Shown here piece by piece: positions 37,124 through 51,649 of a DNA stretch of 64,000 bases. Every line of letters starts with the position of its first letter. Positions within the stretch are counted from its first letter, which is position 1. The stretch comes from Erpobdella octoculata (lineage: Eukaryota > Annelida > Clitellata > Hirudinida > Erpobdellidae). The DNA is taken from NCBI GenBank assembly GCA_963978895.1, contig OZ022240.1, forward strand, positions 12,368,307 through 12,432,306. Reading direction: 5' to 3'. The position numbers and the translations under genes were made by a program. The notes under the pieces are model-generated. The model had not been told where the DNA came from and searched no databases. It saw only the letters and a list, made by a program, of their open reading frames with translations.

Positions 37124-37366
37124 CTGCACTACTTCCTTATCCATATTCAAAGAAGTGGCCACTGAAGAAATTTCTTCAACTGAGGGTTTAGAGTTTTGAA
37201 GAAAAAAATGTTCAAGTGCCATTCTTATTGGCTGATCAATATTGGTTCGTTTTTTTCTTTTTCTCATCAATGACTCCGCAATGGCAGCACTGTGCAAAGA
37301 TGGTGAGCCACAGCCAACATTTTTGGCAGATCCAGCTTCTTTGCGAGACATTGGCGATTGCTGCTG
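37124..37366 (-). CDS. pou2f: POU gene exon: linker and homeodomain helices 1-2
   Basis: 81 codons, phase 0 at both ends. Linker [16 protein letters not shown]..., then [41 protein letters not shown] and DKEVVQ up to the donor GTACTA. The basic RKRKKRT start and the spacing are standard for POU homeodomains. The residue before VWF is Gln where Arg is usual. The acceptor is a CAGCAG (NAGNAG) repeat, so one Gln may be optional. The linker is longer than in vertebrate Oct1. Confidence 0.85.
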
Positions 37367-37429
37367 CTGAAATTTAACAAATTTATTTATTTGTCTCATT
37401 GAGAGAAATAAATAAATAAAATTATTTAC

Positions 37430-37611
37430 CCGAGAATTTCTAGTGGCTGATGCAATAGTAACATCATCCAACCATTTTTGTAAAAGTGGTTTAAGTTTGC
37501 ACATATTTTTAAAGCTCAGGTTGAGTGCTTCAAATCGTGAGATAGTTGTCTGACTGAAATCGTTTCCATACAACTTGCCCATTGTCATTCCAACATCACA
37601 CTGTGTGAAAC
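37430..37611 (-). CDS. pou2f: POU gene exon: main part of POU-specific domain
   Basis: Begins (phase 1) [20 protein letters not shown], then [31 protein letters not shown]. The [21 protein letters not shown] wording is that of class II POU proteins, against the [20 protein letters not shown] of class III. Splice sites TTGTTTAG and GTAAAT are clean. It joins in frame to the 73-nt exon 12.2 kb upstream. Cys replaces the usual Gly in FTQGDVG. Confidence 0.9.
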
Positions 37612-37672
37612 CTAAACAATTTAAAAACTTTAGGTTTGAATCATATAAGTAAGTTTCACTTATTTTTACCAA

Positions 37673-38170
37673 TGTTTTTATTAACTCGTCGTCTCTGTTT
37701 GTTTCTCTGTCTGTCTGTTTGTTTCTCTGTCTGTTTCAAATCTTGCAATCAATTTTTGAGTCACTTCCTGATAATAGATTTTTTTCAAATTTTGCATACA
37801 TGCACAAAATAGAAGACAATGCAATATTCAATTATTAGTTTTACAATAAGTCAATTAATTTAGTTAATTTTAATTAATTTCGATATTTCGATATAAATAA
37901 GATATTTCGACTTTAATATAAAATAAAAGAGTAATATAAGAAAAAATTGATTGCAAAATTTGTGTTTTAATTACATATAAAAGCATTGGGTTTTAAAAAT
38001 TCGTTTTTAATTTACTTGTTATAATTCAAGACGCTTTATATTATTTATATTAGACGCTTAAACAAATCAAGTTTTGATCGAAAACGACGGTGTATAGAGA
38101 AAAGTTATAAATAAAATTCACATTTGAGATTCTGTTTTTGGTTTAATAAAATTTGTCGCAAATGATGAAG
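37673..38170. other. POU intron, AT-rich, nothing recognised
   Basis: Contains a short (GTCTGTTTGTTTCTCT) duplication at 37685-37735 and otherwise unremarkable AT-rich sequence. Confidence 0.6.
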
Positions 38171-38429
38171 AGATCCTTACTGAAAAAACCAATTTGGCAC
38201 TTTCAGACTCTCGATTGTAATGTAGTAAGTGAGATTAACGTAGTGTAGTTGGGAGTTTAGAGAAATTTTCTGTTTGGGTATTGCATTAACTGTATAGCAT
38301 GCCCAGTGTTGAGCATTGACGAAAATTCCAAGATCTTGGAAAAAACCGCAAGGAGAGGCTTTTAAGATATGACGAGGAGGTGCACACTCGGCTGAGTCGG
38401 CTGTTTGACGTCTACTCTGCAGTCGATGA

Positions 38430-38770
38430 TGGGAGAATTCCACGTACTACTGCAATCACTTCTCGATGTGATTGCAGCTTTCGACCACACTATTCTTCTG
38501 AATCGACTTTTAGTGTCTTGTGGACTCACTGGCTATGCTCTTGCCTGGTTCTCAGCTGTCTCACAGGTCAAACACAGTCAGTTCATTTTGGGAGAACTTT
38601 GCAAATCAGTCAGTTCAAACGACGGTCGTCCCTCGGTTCCACCTTAATAGGTTTTGTCGACGTTCCTTTGTTGTCGCTGGTCCCTCTCTTTGGAATTCCC
38701 TACACTCAAATATCTAATTGACAACTAAACATTTACGTTTAAAAATGGCCTCAATATTACCTTGATGCAG
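38430..38770 (+). pseudogene. CR1/L2-like reverse transcriptase fragment
   Basis: Plus strand DVIAAFDHTILLNRLLVSCG, LTGYALAWFS, then a jump to RRSFVVAGPSLWNSL near 38660-38700. The two pieces are the palm and the extreme C-terminus of a CR1/L2-type RT, so the middle is deleted. Confidence 0.6.
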
Positions 38771-38942
38771 AAGAAGTAACGGCACATGTAAGGTTTCACA
38801 ACACAAGAGTGTCTCTTATAAATTCTATACTACTTTTTAAAACATTGATTTTCTCAGATTTATAAAATCATACATTCGCGATCAGGGCAAAATTACAATG
38901 TCTTTGGAACCTCAACATAATAATTTATTGTCCCCAAATGGG

Positions 38943-39212
38943 GAGGGCACCAGAATCCCTGACTGACATATATGCCTGGAAGGAAACCCATTATATTGTT
39001 TGTGATGTGGCAGTAGTCGCGCATACGAGGCCTTTGTTTAAAATCAACAAATATAACAAACCAGATATCCTCCGTTGGATGAAAAAAAAATAACCCAACT
39101 GCAGAACAAAAAACGACTAACTGTGTTGTTACTGCATTTATAGCCAATTGGAGAGAAAACATCTGAAATTTTTTTTAAATTTTTTTGGTTTTGGGCTAAT
39201 AAATGATGTCCA
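38943..39212 (+). pseudogene. R2-clade element 3' end, R2a
   Basis: Plus strand RIPDLYAWKETHYIVCDVAVV, then (after a stop) remnants corresponding to AFVCNWR of R2b, and a 3' UTR ending GGGCTAATAAATGATGTCC. It abuts (TAG)n. Identical, in inverted orientation, to 45625-45105 apart from an insertion there. Confidence 0.75.

Positions 39213-39263
<51 letters not shown>
39213..39263. repeat. (TAG)17 between R2a 3' end and R2b 5' end
   Basis: Seventeen perfect TAG units. The next base starts the R2b leader TACTCGAGCGAGCGAAC. Confidence 0.95.
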
Positions 39264-40750
<1,487 letters not shown>

Positions 40751-40859
40751 ACTAAACCCGTTTAACTAAGCTGTCTTTGTCTTCCTTTATCACAATCGCA
40801 GCTACTTGGGAGTTACGGGCCACTGGATTGACTCAACATCGCTAGCCAGAAAATCATTG

Positions 40860-42070
40860 CTTGCTGTCGCCTAATGGGAACTCATACCTAGGATGTGTTA
40901 GCTTAAACACTAGATGGTGTGCATGCAAAGTTTGCAAAACGTGAGAAAGTTATGACAGTAACTGACAACGGATCAAACTTTGTAAAAGCATTTAACAAAT
41001 TCTGTAATAGAAATCTCACATCAAATTGTCATACATTTAAAAATCAGCTAGCCCCGGAAAATAGTGATGTTCCTTTCATTGAAGTAAGTCTAATTTTGGA
41101 ACAAGACACTTCATTTAACCAAGCACGTATGCTGCCACCACACGAGATGCAGTGAACATACAATTAATTTAGTTGCTGTTAAGGGTGCAAAAGTAGCTTT
41201 GAAAATGAGCTGTATAAAAATTAAGTAGATGTGCCTTGGGGAAATGTTCCGGGTTGTGGAATAAAGCAAGTAGAAGTAAAACAACTGCAGAAGTAGTACA
41301 TTAAGCTGTAACATTTGCCTTATCGTTCCAAATAATACAAGATGAAGCTCGTACTATCAAGCAGTAGATAAGATTTGTGATATTGTTCGTAAGTCTTTCG
41401 AGACAACTCTTAACAATCCTTGCAACACGTTATCCGTGGCGTTATTTCGACTAATAGACGTTTCATTTATCATGAAATATAGTAAAGTGATGCAAACTGT
41501 AGATCAGCCACTCGACATTTTACATGAACATTTTGTTGTCAACATTTGTAGGTCTGAAAAAGCAGCTGCTAAAAGACGTGAAAATTTGAAATTGGCATTT
41601 TCTCTTGTAGTTGCTTTTGTGACCGGTGTTGACAAGCCTTTAAGGAATATCTCACCAGAAATTTTGGTGGCCAGATTCTTACACATACACGCAATCTAAT
41701 GAACACTTTGAGATGCAACTCCTACTTCATGCTAATAATGGAATATGATTAACATTGTGTTTTTAAAAGCTATTTTTGGACTTTTGCACTAAAATAAAAT
41801 TTGTTTTTGTGTTGTAGTTTTTTATTTATATTTGTTTCAGACTTGACTCTATAATTTCTGAACCTGTGCAAACTGTTCAATAAGGCTTAGAGCATTTAGT
41901 GTCATGAAGTAAAGTAATAGCTGTGTAATGGTATTACATTTTGTCAGTAACTTGTAATAGTAATATATAAAAATTTTAAAAAGTAACTTGTAATAGTAAT
42001 ATATTACATTTTTAAGCCAAGTAACTGTAATAGTAATATATTACTTTTTAGAGTAATAGTCCCCAACACT
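40860..42070 (+). pseudogene. hAT transposase relic with right terminal repeat
   Basis: Plus-strand frames: VTDNGSNFVKAFNKF (second catalytic region), LPPH then NLVAV-like, SSYYQAVDKICDIVRKSF, SVALFRLIDVSFIMKYSKVMQTV, LAFSLVVAFVTGVDKPL. This is the order of the DDE/insertion region of hAT transposases. Subterminal GTAATAGTAATATATTAC copies precede the end AATAGTCCCCAACACTG at 42070. The right flank CTCTTGGG is R2 sequence (present uninterrupted in R2b). The left end is not identifiable. Confidence 0.65.
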
Positions 42071-42868
42071 GCTCTTGGGACAGATTTGAATCATGTGTCC
42101 TAATGATTCAGGTATTCTGCATCCAGCGTCACATGACGTATCGGCCAATGGTCGTCCCCGCGACGCCCTAAGCTTGTTGTAGAGAACGGCTGCACGAACT
42201 TTAATGCACTTGATGAATACATCTGATGGCACTCTGTTCACTCCGTCGACGATCCAGTCACTCAATCCTATTCCTGATGAAAAAGACTTCAAACCATAAC
42301 CATCTACAGATTTATAAAGATTTTCAGTTGTTTTTAGTTGTAGTGATTTTTGAGCACCTTCGATTCCACTCCCAAGTCTTCCGAATTTCCTAATTTCTGA
42401 TAACACAGATAGACTTTCCTGCAGAACATTCATTAAAAACACATCGTTGCCATATTTAGCCCGAGTTAATAAGCTATTGAGTCTTTTTCGTCTCAGAATA
42501 GGGGCCCATTGCCTCAGCTGCAAAATTCCCAGCCCTCCGCTTCTAAGAGGAGCATGGAAGAAAGGCACAGGCGTATCCTTTGGCAGCCTAAGCCAGCGCC
42601 TCACGGCAGCTCTAATTTGTAAGTCGGCGGCAGTTAATGAAGACATCGTTATAAAATCGAATGTCAGATGGTGGACCAAACTTGGCAAGACATGCGTTCT
42701 GAGAATATACATTTTTTGAAATGGTTTCAGAGGTGCTCTTGATATTGCGTGTAAAGAATTTTGAATAAAACTGGCAATTGAAGTAACTATCTTTTTTGGT
42801 CCAACTTCAGTACCAAGATACTTATACGTTTCTTCAATATTCAAAGTTCTTATATTGGAATTTTGCAC
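42071..42868 (-). pseudogene. R2d thumb region and CCHC start, cut by hAT
   Basis: Minus strand: NIEETYKYLGTEVGPKK, AAVRRWLRLPKDTPVPFFHA, GGLGILQLRQWAPILRRKRL, then DGYGLKSFSSG, VRAAVLYNKLRASRG and CDAGCRIPESLGHMIQICPK. Typical R2 thumb and zinc-knuckle region. It ends at the hAT terminal repeat. The missing endonuclease portion is exactly what R2b retains. Confidence 0.8.
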
Positions 42869-45009
42869 TTTTAGATATGAGTGGGGGTTTACAATCCATA
42901 GTTTTTTTTGCTTGTGATTTCAGTTCTTAATGACGCGCATTTGCTGGGATTCATTTGCAAGCCAACATTTGCTAGAGCAGTTTCAACTTGTTCCACCAGC
43001 ATTTGCATTCCTACGTCAGTTGACGACATGAGAACTAAATCGTCAGCAAAACGATGTAATTACATTTGACAGAATCCTCGTTTCCAGAAACTCCGATTGA
43101 CTGATCAACTTCATTCATTATCATATCAATCACTGCATTGAACAAGAGCGGTGACATTTGGATCACCCTGTTTCACACCTCTGTTTACTGGGATTATATG
43201 ATTATTTTCTTTTCCCAGTTTCATTTGAACATAGCAACCGTTATACAAATCAGTCAAATATTTGAGAAGCAACGAAGGAGTTCCGAGACGAGTCGCCGCT
43301 CTAATGATTGATCCTTGTGAAACTGTGTCAAAAGCTTTACTGACATCAACAAACGTCAAATTCAATTTCCGTAACTGCTCTCGTTTTTTACGAATCAACG
43401 ATTTAACCAACCAAATATTGTCTGCAAGACCATCTCCTGAACGGAATGCTTTCTGTCGTGGTGACAAGGGCCAGTAATGCTCCATGCGCCTGCAGAGGAC
43501 GCGATGAAATAGTCGACTGATGATCGAGCTGACTGTAATTGGTCTGAACTCGGATGGATTTTCTGTTCCTTTCTTCTTTGGAATGCAGGTTATAATTCCA
43601 ATTTTTAATGCCGAGGGAGGCATTTCTGTCAAAAGCCACAGTGACATGTGTGCCGCCAACTCCTCAATTGCAACTTTGCAAAGATGGCTTTTCTTCACGC
43701 CGTCAATTTTGAGTCTATCAGCCTCGATGAGAGGAGATATTTTATCTGAAAACCAATCATTGAATTCTTTCTCGAGGAGATTTCGTTTTGTTTCCGCATC
43801 TGTCCTGGCATTCAAAAGGCTGGAGAATTCGTCTTCCGTCAATTTGAAGAGTCGATACCTTTCTATAACAAACTGTTTCAAATTCAAAGAGCTCTCTCTG
43901 TCGTTGCTAGTTGTATCGTGAGGAAAAGAATTATTTAAAAAATGGTTATTTATATCAGGAACTCTGGCTGCTGGGATTTCTGAGATTAGAAGGGATTGCA
44001 AAAATATTCGATATTGTGAAGTGTTTCTTATTCTTTTGATGGCGTCAGTGGTCAGAGCAGGAAAATGATCGTGCAAAACAAGATTAATTCGTTTCTTTTC
44101 TTTTACGGTTAATTGAAGTTCTGCCTCAGCCAACTTTTTCCAATCTGATTTTATGTCTGGAATAATTCTGTGTTGAACTGTGTCGGTGTCGTTGTCCCTG
44201 TTTGAACTTTTGCCAGAAATATCCTGCGATCTGTCATCATATTGCTGCAAAAACGTCTTGCACTCTGGAAGTCTTCTATGACATTTAATTGCTTCTAACG
44301 TACGATGATTAAATCTTTTCTGTAGTTCAATATTTATTCGTTTCACACCAACCCCAGCTAATTCCATTTCTAATTTTGCCAACATCTTAGATTCTTCCTC
44401 GAGCCATCTTGACTTTGAGTAAGATTTACCAGCTCTTTCGGCATGATATTCTCTTGGGTGTTTTTTGACCTCGTGTAGTTTTACACCCTTCTCTGTGTTG
44501 AAAGTGGCAGAACAAAAGTGACATTTTGGCTTTTCAATCGTATCAACATGTTTAGCTATAACGTGTTGTTGTACAGGAGACACAACATCGAAGGCAGAGT
44601 GAACGCTTAGAGGAGGAACATTCCTTGTATTTTGAGCAGTTTTATGCCTCAAATTATAACCTTTGCGTTCCACGTTGAAATTTTCAGTAATTTTCAAAGT
44701 TTTCATTGAAAAATTATGTAAACTGCTATTCGAAGTTTCTTCATCGTCCATGGCTCAGATAAATTTGTTTTGTAGGTTGCGTAGTCAAATCGATAGAGAT
44801 CGTTAGACAAAAAATATAACGGTTAATTTATCGCAACCTACGATTTTCCCCTTTTAAAAAAAAGTTATTTCAGGTACTCACCGACCCACTGGGCAGGTAG
44901 GGGACACGTTTAAAACAGTAAAAGCATTGTTAAAAAACAACAAACTTTATAAATTCAAAGTAAAACGTCGGAGCAAAAGCCGCACGTCCGCACTGTTTGT
45001 TCGCTCGAG

Positions 45010-45011
<2 letters not shown>
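42869..45011 (-). pseudogene. R2-clade retrotransposon R2d, N-terminus and RT
   Basis: Leader 45011-44752, then a 541-codon frame (44751-43126). C2H2 finger CHFCSATFNTEKGVKLHEVKKH (residues about 75-97), two Myb-like blocks (SRWLEEESKMLAKLE..., SDWKKLAEAELQL...), RT: LKIGIITCIPKKKG, EFRPITVSSIISRLFHRVL, QKAFRSGDGLADNIWLV, LTFVDVSKAFDTVS, NRGVKQGDP. A frameshift follows the QGDP box. The ADD-box region (43125-42900; ADDLVL-like) is damaged. Domain plan is that of R2 elements, but the flanks are (TAG)n, not 28S rDNA. Confidence 0.85.

Positions 45012-45104
<93 letters not shown>
45012..45104. repeat. (CTA)n between R2d 5' end and R2e 3' end
   Basis: About 31 CTA units with one AAT-ACT slip near 45077. 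Confidence 0.95.
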
Positions 45105-47402
45105 TGGACATCATTTATTAGCCCAAAACCATTTAATATCAAAGTCACAATATAATATCCACAATCAAATATTTATAGTCCTCCAGCGGTTGGGAATACC
45201 CAAAGACTTTATAGAGTGTTTGCCAAGTCGACATTGTCATTCACTTCAAGCGTTTGCTTCTTCTTTTACATCTTCTTTAGATGCTGCTTTGAAAGATCTT
45301 CCATATCATATGTGTGCAAGAATCACCTTAATGACTGCCCACCCAAAAAACCCTCTGGGTAGGCCAACTCTTTTCCAAAAAAATTTAAAAAAAATTTCAG
45401 ATGTTTTCTCTCCAATTGGCTATAAATGCAGTAACAACACAGTTAGTCGTTTTTTGTTCTGCAGTTGGGTTATTTTTTTTTCATCCAACGGAGGATATCT
45501 GGTTTGTTATATTTGTTGATTTTAAACAAAGGCCTCGTATGCGCGACTACTGCCACATCACAAACAATATAATGGGTTTCCTTCCAGGCATATATGTCAG
45601 TCAGGGATTCTGGTGCCCTCCACCGTAGGAATCCGGCGCTCCAGGGCTGCCGTGTATCCTTTTTTACAGCGCTTCCCTAAACATTTTTACAATTGAATCG
45701 TGTCTTGTATATCAAGGAACATCAATTCCAGAACAATTCAGTATTATATGTCCAAGTGATTCCACTGTCCGACATCCAACATCACAAATGCCGTAGGTTT
45801 CCCTTTTGACGATCGTAGTCTGTTATGTAGGACAGCAGCTCGAACCCTCACACATTTTAGGTACTGATCAGCTGGCCTTCTGTCAATTCCACCAGTCAAC
45901 CACTCGGCGGGTCCAACTCCTCTCCTGAACTGTCTCAGCCCATATCCATCCACAGACTTGTATAATTCATCCGCCGTCCTTATACCAAAATTTTTCTATT
46001 TCGCATATGATTGCTGTGTTACTCTCGAGAACATCCTGCATACAAATGTCGTTTTTCTTATTTGCCAATTTGTTTGTAGGAATTTCTGGAATCCAACGAC
46101 GTAATTGAAGAATCCCAAGTCCTCGTAACTTGACGCGAGTATGAAAAAACGCAGTTGGCGTATCTTTTGGCAATCTAAGCCATCTCCTCAAAAAGCTCCT
46201 TATTTCGACATCTCTAGAATTTAATGAACCAAGAAAAAATTTTTCGAACGTGAGGTATTAGATGAGTTCTTAAGATGTATAATCTTTGACAGGGCTTTAA
46301 ATGTGCACGTGAAATAGAGTGAAGGCTTTTCTGAATTTTGTCTGTAACAGAAATCAAGATATCCTTGCTGAAACAAACTCCATTCGTGGCCCGATCTGTA
46401 CGCCAAGATACCGGTAAGTGTCGATTATTGTTAACGTTTTAATTTCCACTGCTTGTACTTTTAAGTATTCAGGGTTGACTATCCAGAGTTTATTGCGACT
46501 GACTACCTTCGTTCTCATCAAAGCACATTTGGCAGGATTCATTACATGACCAACATCAACCGTAGCTGTCTCCAGCAGTTGTAGCATCACCTGCATTCCG
46601 ATATCAGTACTAGACATCAAAAGAAGGTCATCAGCAAAAGGGATGTAATTACATTCTGTTTGAAAATTTCTGTGACCCCGATTGATCCGTCGATACCACC
46701 GACGCACCAACCACCATATTAACCACAGCATTAAACAGCATTGGAGACATTGGGTCCCCCTGTCTAACTCATCTGCATACATGGATAAGTACACTGAGTC
46801 CTTCCTTTGTCTTTATATGAACTTTACAGTTGCTATGTCGGTCGGAAAAATAATTTAACAATAGCGGTGGTGTACCCATTGAGGCCCATTCGAGATACAA
46901 CTCTAATCAGAGATTGAGGCAAGACGGAATCAAAAGCTTTTGATACGTCTACAAAAGTTAATTTAAGTATTTTTTCTTATCGTGCATTTTCTTATTGATG
47001 AGAGATTTTAATAACCATATATTGTCAGCCAATCTATCACACGATTGAAACGCCTTTCGACGGGAAGATAGAGGCCAAGAATAAAGCAATTGCCTGTTCA
47101 GAACTCGATTAAAGAGACGACTCATTATAGGGCTCACAGTTATTGGTCTGAAATTTCCTGGGTCATTCACACCCTTTTTCTTTGGGATGAGGCTAACTAC
47201 TCCGACCTTGAACACAGAAGGAGGTAGACCGATTAGCATCCAGACCGACATGTGCGCAGCACAGTCCATTGCAGAAACTCTAGAAAGATGTTTTTTTTAC
47301 ACCATCCAGCCCGGGAGCGGAAACATGCAAAGCTGTTATAACCTCTTCATTTGAGACTGGTGCCTCTAAATCGTAACAAGTCGCCCCAACTGCTGATACA
47401 AT
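45105..47402 (-). pseudogene. R2-clade retrotransposon R2e, decayed
   Basis: Minus strand from 47400: APGLDGVKK, FKVGVVSLIPKKKG, NFRPITVSPIMSRLFNRVL (47150), QSCDRLADNIWLLKSL, damaged QGDP, FADDLLLMSSTD (46640), YLGVQIGPRM, MRRWLRLPKDTPTAFFH (46180), GLRQFRRGVGPAEWL (45930), endonuclease IPDLYAWKETHYIVCD (45580) and the 3' end at (CTA)n. Several frameshifts. A 255-bp unrelated piece (45128-45385) is inserted near its 3' end. The 5' side is cut by Helitron B2. Confidence 0.8.
45128..45385 (+). other. Small insertion in R2e 3' UTR with open frame
   Basis: Absent from the otherwise identical R2a. Plus strand encodes SRHCHSLQAFASSFTSSLDA, ALKDLPYHMCARITLMTAHP, KNPLGRPTLF in one open frame. I do not recognise it. 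Confidence 0.4.
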
Positions 47403-47633
47403 CTGAATGGGAAGCCAACTGAAAGCGAAAGATAGAGCGGGAAAGGAAAAGCGACCAAGAACGGGAAAGTAACCGAGAGCGGAAAAGCGACCGGGAGCGG
47501 AAAAGCGACCGGGAGCGGAAAAGCGACCGGGAACGCGACGGGAACGGGAAAGCGGAGAAGGAAACGGGAGCGAGAGAGACAAACATTAGAAAAACTTCTA
47601 AAAACCCCGGGCAACGCCGGGTGCCCCCGCTAG
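47403..47633 (+). mobile_element. Helitron family B, copy B2 (5'-truncated)
   Basis: Purine-rich minisatellite (GCGACCGGGAGCGGAAAA units) followed by hairpin CCCGG-GCAACG-CCGGG, 12 bases, and CTAG, with T of a TA tract next. A textbook Helitron 3' end. Confidence 0.75.
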
Positions 47634-47892
47634 TATATATATATATAAATATATGTTTGTGATCAAATGGATCCAGAAAATTTGTTACTTTAAAAAACTA
47701 ATAATTTTTTAATTAATTTTTTTAAGTTGCGTAAATTCTAATAGACTTCAAGGCCACTGAACGGGTGCGCCCTGAGTTTCTTTCTGAACCTTTCAACTGT
47801 CTCTGCTAAGGTGACCTATAGAAAAAGACGGTTTCCCACTCCCATTTGCTCCCGCTTACTTTTTCTTGCTCCTTCTCGTTCTAATATATATA
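47634..47892. other. AT-rich spacer between two Helitron B ends
   Basis: Starts and ends in short (TA)n. The middle shows no recognised feature. Confidence 0.5.
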
Positions 47893-48480
47893 CTAGCAGA
47901 GGCACCCGGCGTTGCCCGGGATTTTTAGAGGATTACCTAATGCGTTTCTTTTTCGCTCCCGTTTCCTTCTTCCTTGCGCTCCCGCTCCTGGTCGTTATCC
48001 GTTCCCTGTCGCTTTTCCGCTCATTTTTTCGCTCTCAGTTGCTCCCCTTCCTAGATTCAATTCTACATACATACATACATACATACATACATACATACAT
48101 ACATACATACATACATACATACATACATACATACATACATACATACATACATACATACATACATACATACATACATACATACATACATACATACATACAT
48201 ACATACATACATACATACATACATACATACATACATACATACATACATACATACATACATACATACATACATACATACATACATACATACATACATACAT
48301 ACATACATACATACATACATACATACATACATACATACATACATACATACATACATACATACATACATACATACATACATACATACATACATACATAATC
48401 CCGTTTCCGTTTCCGATCCCGCTCACTCTCACGCTCACGCTCATTTTCCCCTTTCCACTCTTTCTTACTTCTTTTAGCCC
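47893..48480 (-). mobile_element. Helitron family B, copy B3, expanded by (CATA)n
   Basis: Minus strand ends CCCGGGCAACGCCGGGTGCC...CTAG at 47893. Interior has the purine repeat and, at 48064-48397, a 334-bp (CATA)n microsatellite. Further homology to B1/B4 heads (GGCACTTTCGGCC...GGTGTAGCAAGGCAT) at 48580-48650. Confidence 0.7.
48064..48397. repeat. (CATA)n microsatellite inside B3
   Basis: About 83 perfect units. Confidence 0.95.
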
Positions 48481-48684
48481 ATAAAACGTAAAATAGATTT
48501 GTTAAAAGTTGTTTGAAGCCTTCAAACGTTGTTACGTAAACTAAATTTGAATTTTATTACACAAATTACCTTTGATGGTCGTACATAGGCACTTTCGGCC
48601 TGGAAAGTTACGATCGGATGAATGGTGTAGCAAGGCATAAATAACATACATATACACATACATACATATATACATATATACAAA

Positions 48685-49061
<377 letters not shown>

Positions 49062-49830
49062 TTTAGTGATAGGTAATAATTTATTTTAATAGCACAACTA
49101 GAAAGGCTCATCTTGTAACAAAGAAATCTTGTAAAGCGTCAATGGACACAATCTGAACAAATAATTTTCTTGTGCTGAGCCTGCTAGCGTTAAACACAAC
49201 GGAAATTAAGAAGCCAGCCAAAAAAATTATAAAATACGACAATTTTGCAAAAGATTTTAATTATTATGTTTTCAACGCAAAAAATGAAAATTCCTGAGCA
49301 TGGTGAAAATACCCGCTCTTATTCAATAAAAATTACTTTAATGTATAATTTAAATTCTGTAAATAGTAACAATATTATTATAATTATTTTCAAAAAAAAT
49401 ATGAAAATATTTCGTAAAAAAATATCAATTGAAAATTATTATTATAACTAAAAACACAAATATCAAATCGGACTATAGTTAAAGTACACTTAAAATATCA
49501 TTAAGTAAAAACCAAATAGAAAACATTAAGTCAATTATATTATATTGAGATAAAGTTAGAAACCTAAAAGAACACTTAAAAATTAATAAGTTTTCAACAA
49601 GCTAGAAGTAAATAGACGTTGAGGAAGCGAAAAATTATCATCTAATAAAAAGTGCTAAATTAATAACTTTCATTCAATTAAATTATTTGATTAACCCATT
49701 AGTTGACTCGCTTGCATCGAAAGCTATTTTTAACCTCAAACCCACCGAGCTCTGTCGTCATACCATATAAACATTATAATAAATTGGTTTTTTGAAACTA
49801 GTTTTGTTTCTGATGAAACATTTTACTCAC
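49062..49830. other. POU intron, AT-rich
   Basis: No recognisable repeat or coding. A-rich with scattered short frames only. Confidence 0.6.
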
Positions 49831-49903
49831 CTAAATTGACTCTTCGACGCTTGAAAAATCTTGCAAATTTTTCTATGTCTTGCGCGTGTTCACCTTGTTC
49901 TTT
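49831..49903 (-). CDS. pou2f: POU gene 73-nt exon: start of POU-specific domain
   Basis: Acceptor TTCTCATAG, donor GTGAGT. Encodes KEQGEHAQDIEKFARFFKRR RVNLG with the last G split to the next exon. This matches the first POU-specific helix (family pattern [20 protein letters not shown]). Phase 0 in, phase 1 out, which completes the Gly-Phe-Thr-Gln of the 37430-37611 exon. It is too short to show as a long ORF. Confidence 0.85.
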
Positions 49904-50008
49904 CTATGAGAAGCCGTTAAAATGATACACGTTAACATCACTTATTATAACAAATATTTAGAAAATAAAATCAAAATTGACTGAAAATTATTTTACGACT
50001 ACGCTGAC

Positions 50009-50221
50009 CTGAAAATTTTTAAAACGAGACGATACTCTGAATGGCTGCAGGTGTGAGGTGTGGTGACGATCGATATAATTTTTCTTGTGCTTCTGAACGA
50101 GATTTTGAAATTTTTGGTTCTGCGACGAATTTTGTGAAAAATAGGCTGGTTGCTGATCAGTGACAGAAGAAAGGTTGTTGAAGGAGGTAGCCTGAGGAAA
50201 TGTTTCCTGGAAGCGACAGTA
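50009..50221 (-). CDS. pou2f: POU gene exon upstream of POU domain
   Basis: 71 codons, phase 0 at both ends, ending directly before the 73-nt exon: FQETFPQATSFNNLSSVTDQ, QPAYFSQNSSQNQKFQNLVQ, KHKKNYIDRHHTSHLQPF... Gln/Ser/Asn-rich as N-terminal activation regions of POU factors often are. Donor GTCAGC is weak. Two acceptors are possible (TTGAG at 50222 or CCAG 15 bases later). No long alternative frame is as clean. Confidence 0.6.
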
Positions 50222-50239
50222 CTCAATTGAAAGACAAAC

Positions 50240-50340
50240 AATTTATTAATTGAGACAAGAAGAGCTTATGAATTGAATTGAGACAAGAACAGTTTATGAA
50301 TTGAATTGAGACATAAACAGTTTATGAATTGAATTGAGAC
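50240..50340. repeat. 31-bp tandem repeat, 3 copies
   Basis: Units containing AATTGAGACAAGAACAGTTT with small changes, ending at the MITE insertion. Confidence 0.75.
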
Positions 50341-50628
50341 CAGTGGCGTCATTTCAGCAAATCCATGGGCGGAAAACATTTAAAAACCTTGGGGTGGGCA
50401 AAGTTTTTTAAAGACCCGAACATTAACAATATTTTTCTCACTCTAAATTAATAAATTCTTAACTTTTCACTCCAAAAATAGATGATGACCGGGAGGTAGT
50501 CAAAAACCTTAGCACTTCGCAACTTCTTTGCTTTTCAATTTTTTTTTACAAGTTCTTTGGGAATAATTTTAACTATTATTTGTAGATGTCCTCCTTGCCC
50601 CATTCCTAATGACGCCCCTGATCGAGAC
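50333..50628. mobile_element. hAT-type MITE, 280 bp, with 8-bp duplication
   Basis: 50341-50620 starts CAGTGGCGTCATT and ends AATGACGCCCCTG. Flanks ATTGAGAC and ATCGAGAC are 8-bp duplications with one change. It landed in the 31-bp tandem repeat. Confidence 0.75.
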
Positions 50629-50775
50629 CCAAAATAATTGTTTGATTTATCCATGGGACCAAGCGTCAGCACTTCATGAAGCGGCCAAAATAAAGATAGC
50701 TGCACAATTAAATGGCCGTTAGAACGATTAATTTTAGTTTTTATTTAAAAGTTTTAAAATGAGGTTCAAGCGATC

Positions 50776-51024
50776 ATGTATTCTGGACATGCGCGTGTCT
50801 GCTGCAAGAGCGTTTTCCAATACTCCGTATAGTACATATATATAGAATAGGTATATAGGAGATAAACGAATTATTGCTCTGTGTACGAAGAAACGATTTA
50901 GAGTCTTTTGGAAAAGTAAATGGATTGAAGGAGTCAATCTCACGTGATCTACAATCTATTTCTATCTCCATTGGTCCTTCCACTTTCACAATTGAATTGC
51001 CTAAAATGCCGTTCAATTGGTGCG
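50776..51024 (-). CDS. Candidate exon, unverified
   Basis: Open minus-strand frame after an AG at 51026-51025: NGILGNSIVKVEGPMEIEID then CRSREIDSFNPFTF... A good donor C|GTGAGA lies at 50941-50940. The phase fits the upstream Gln-rich exon (phase 1) but not the next exon, so either another exon intervenes or this is chance. Confidence 0.25.
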
Positions 51025-51649
<625 letters not shown>

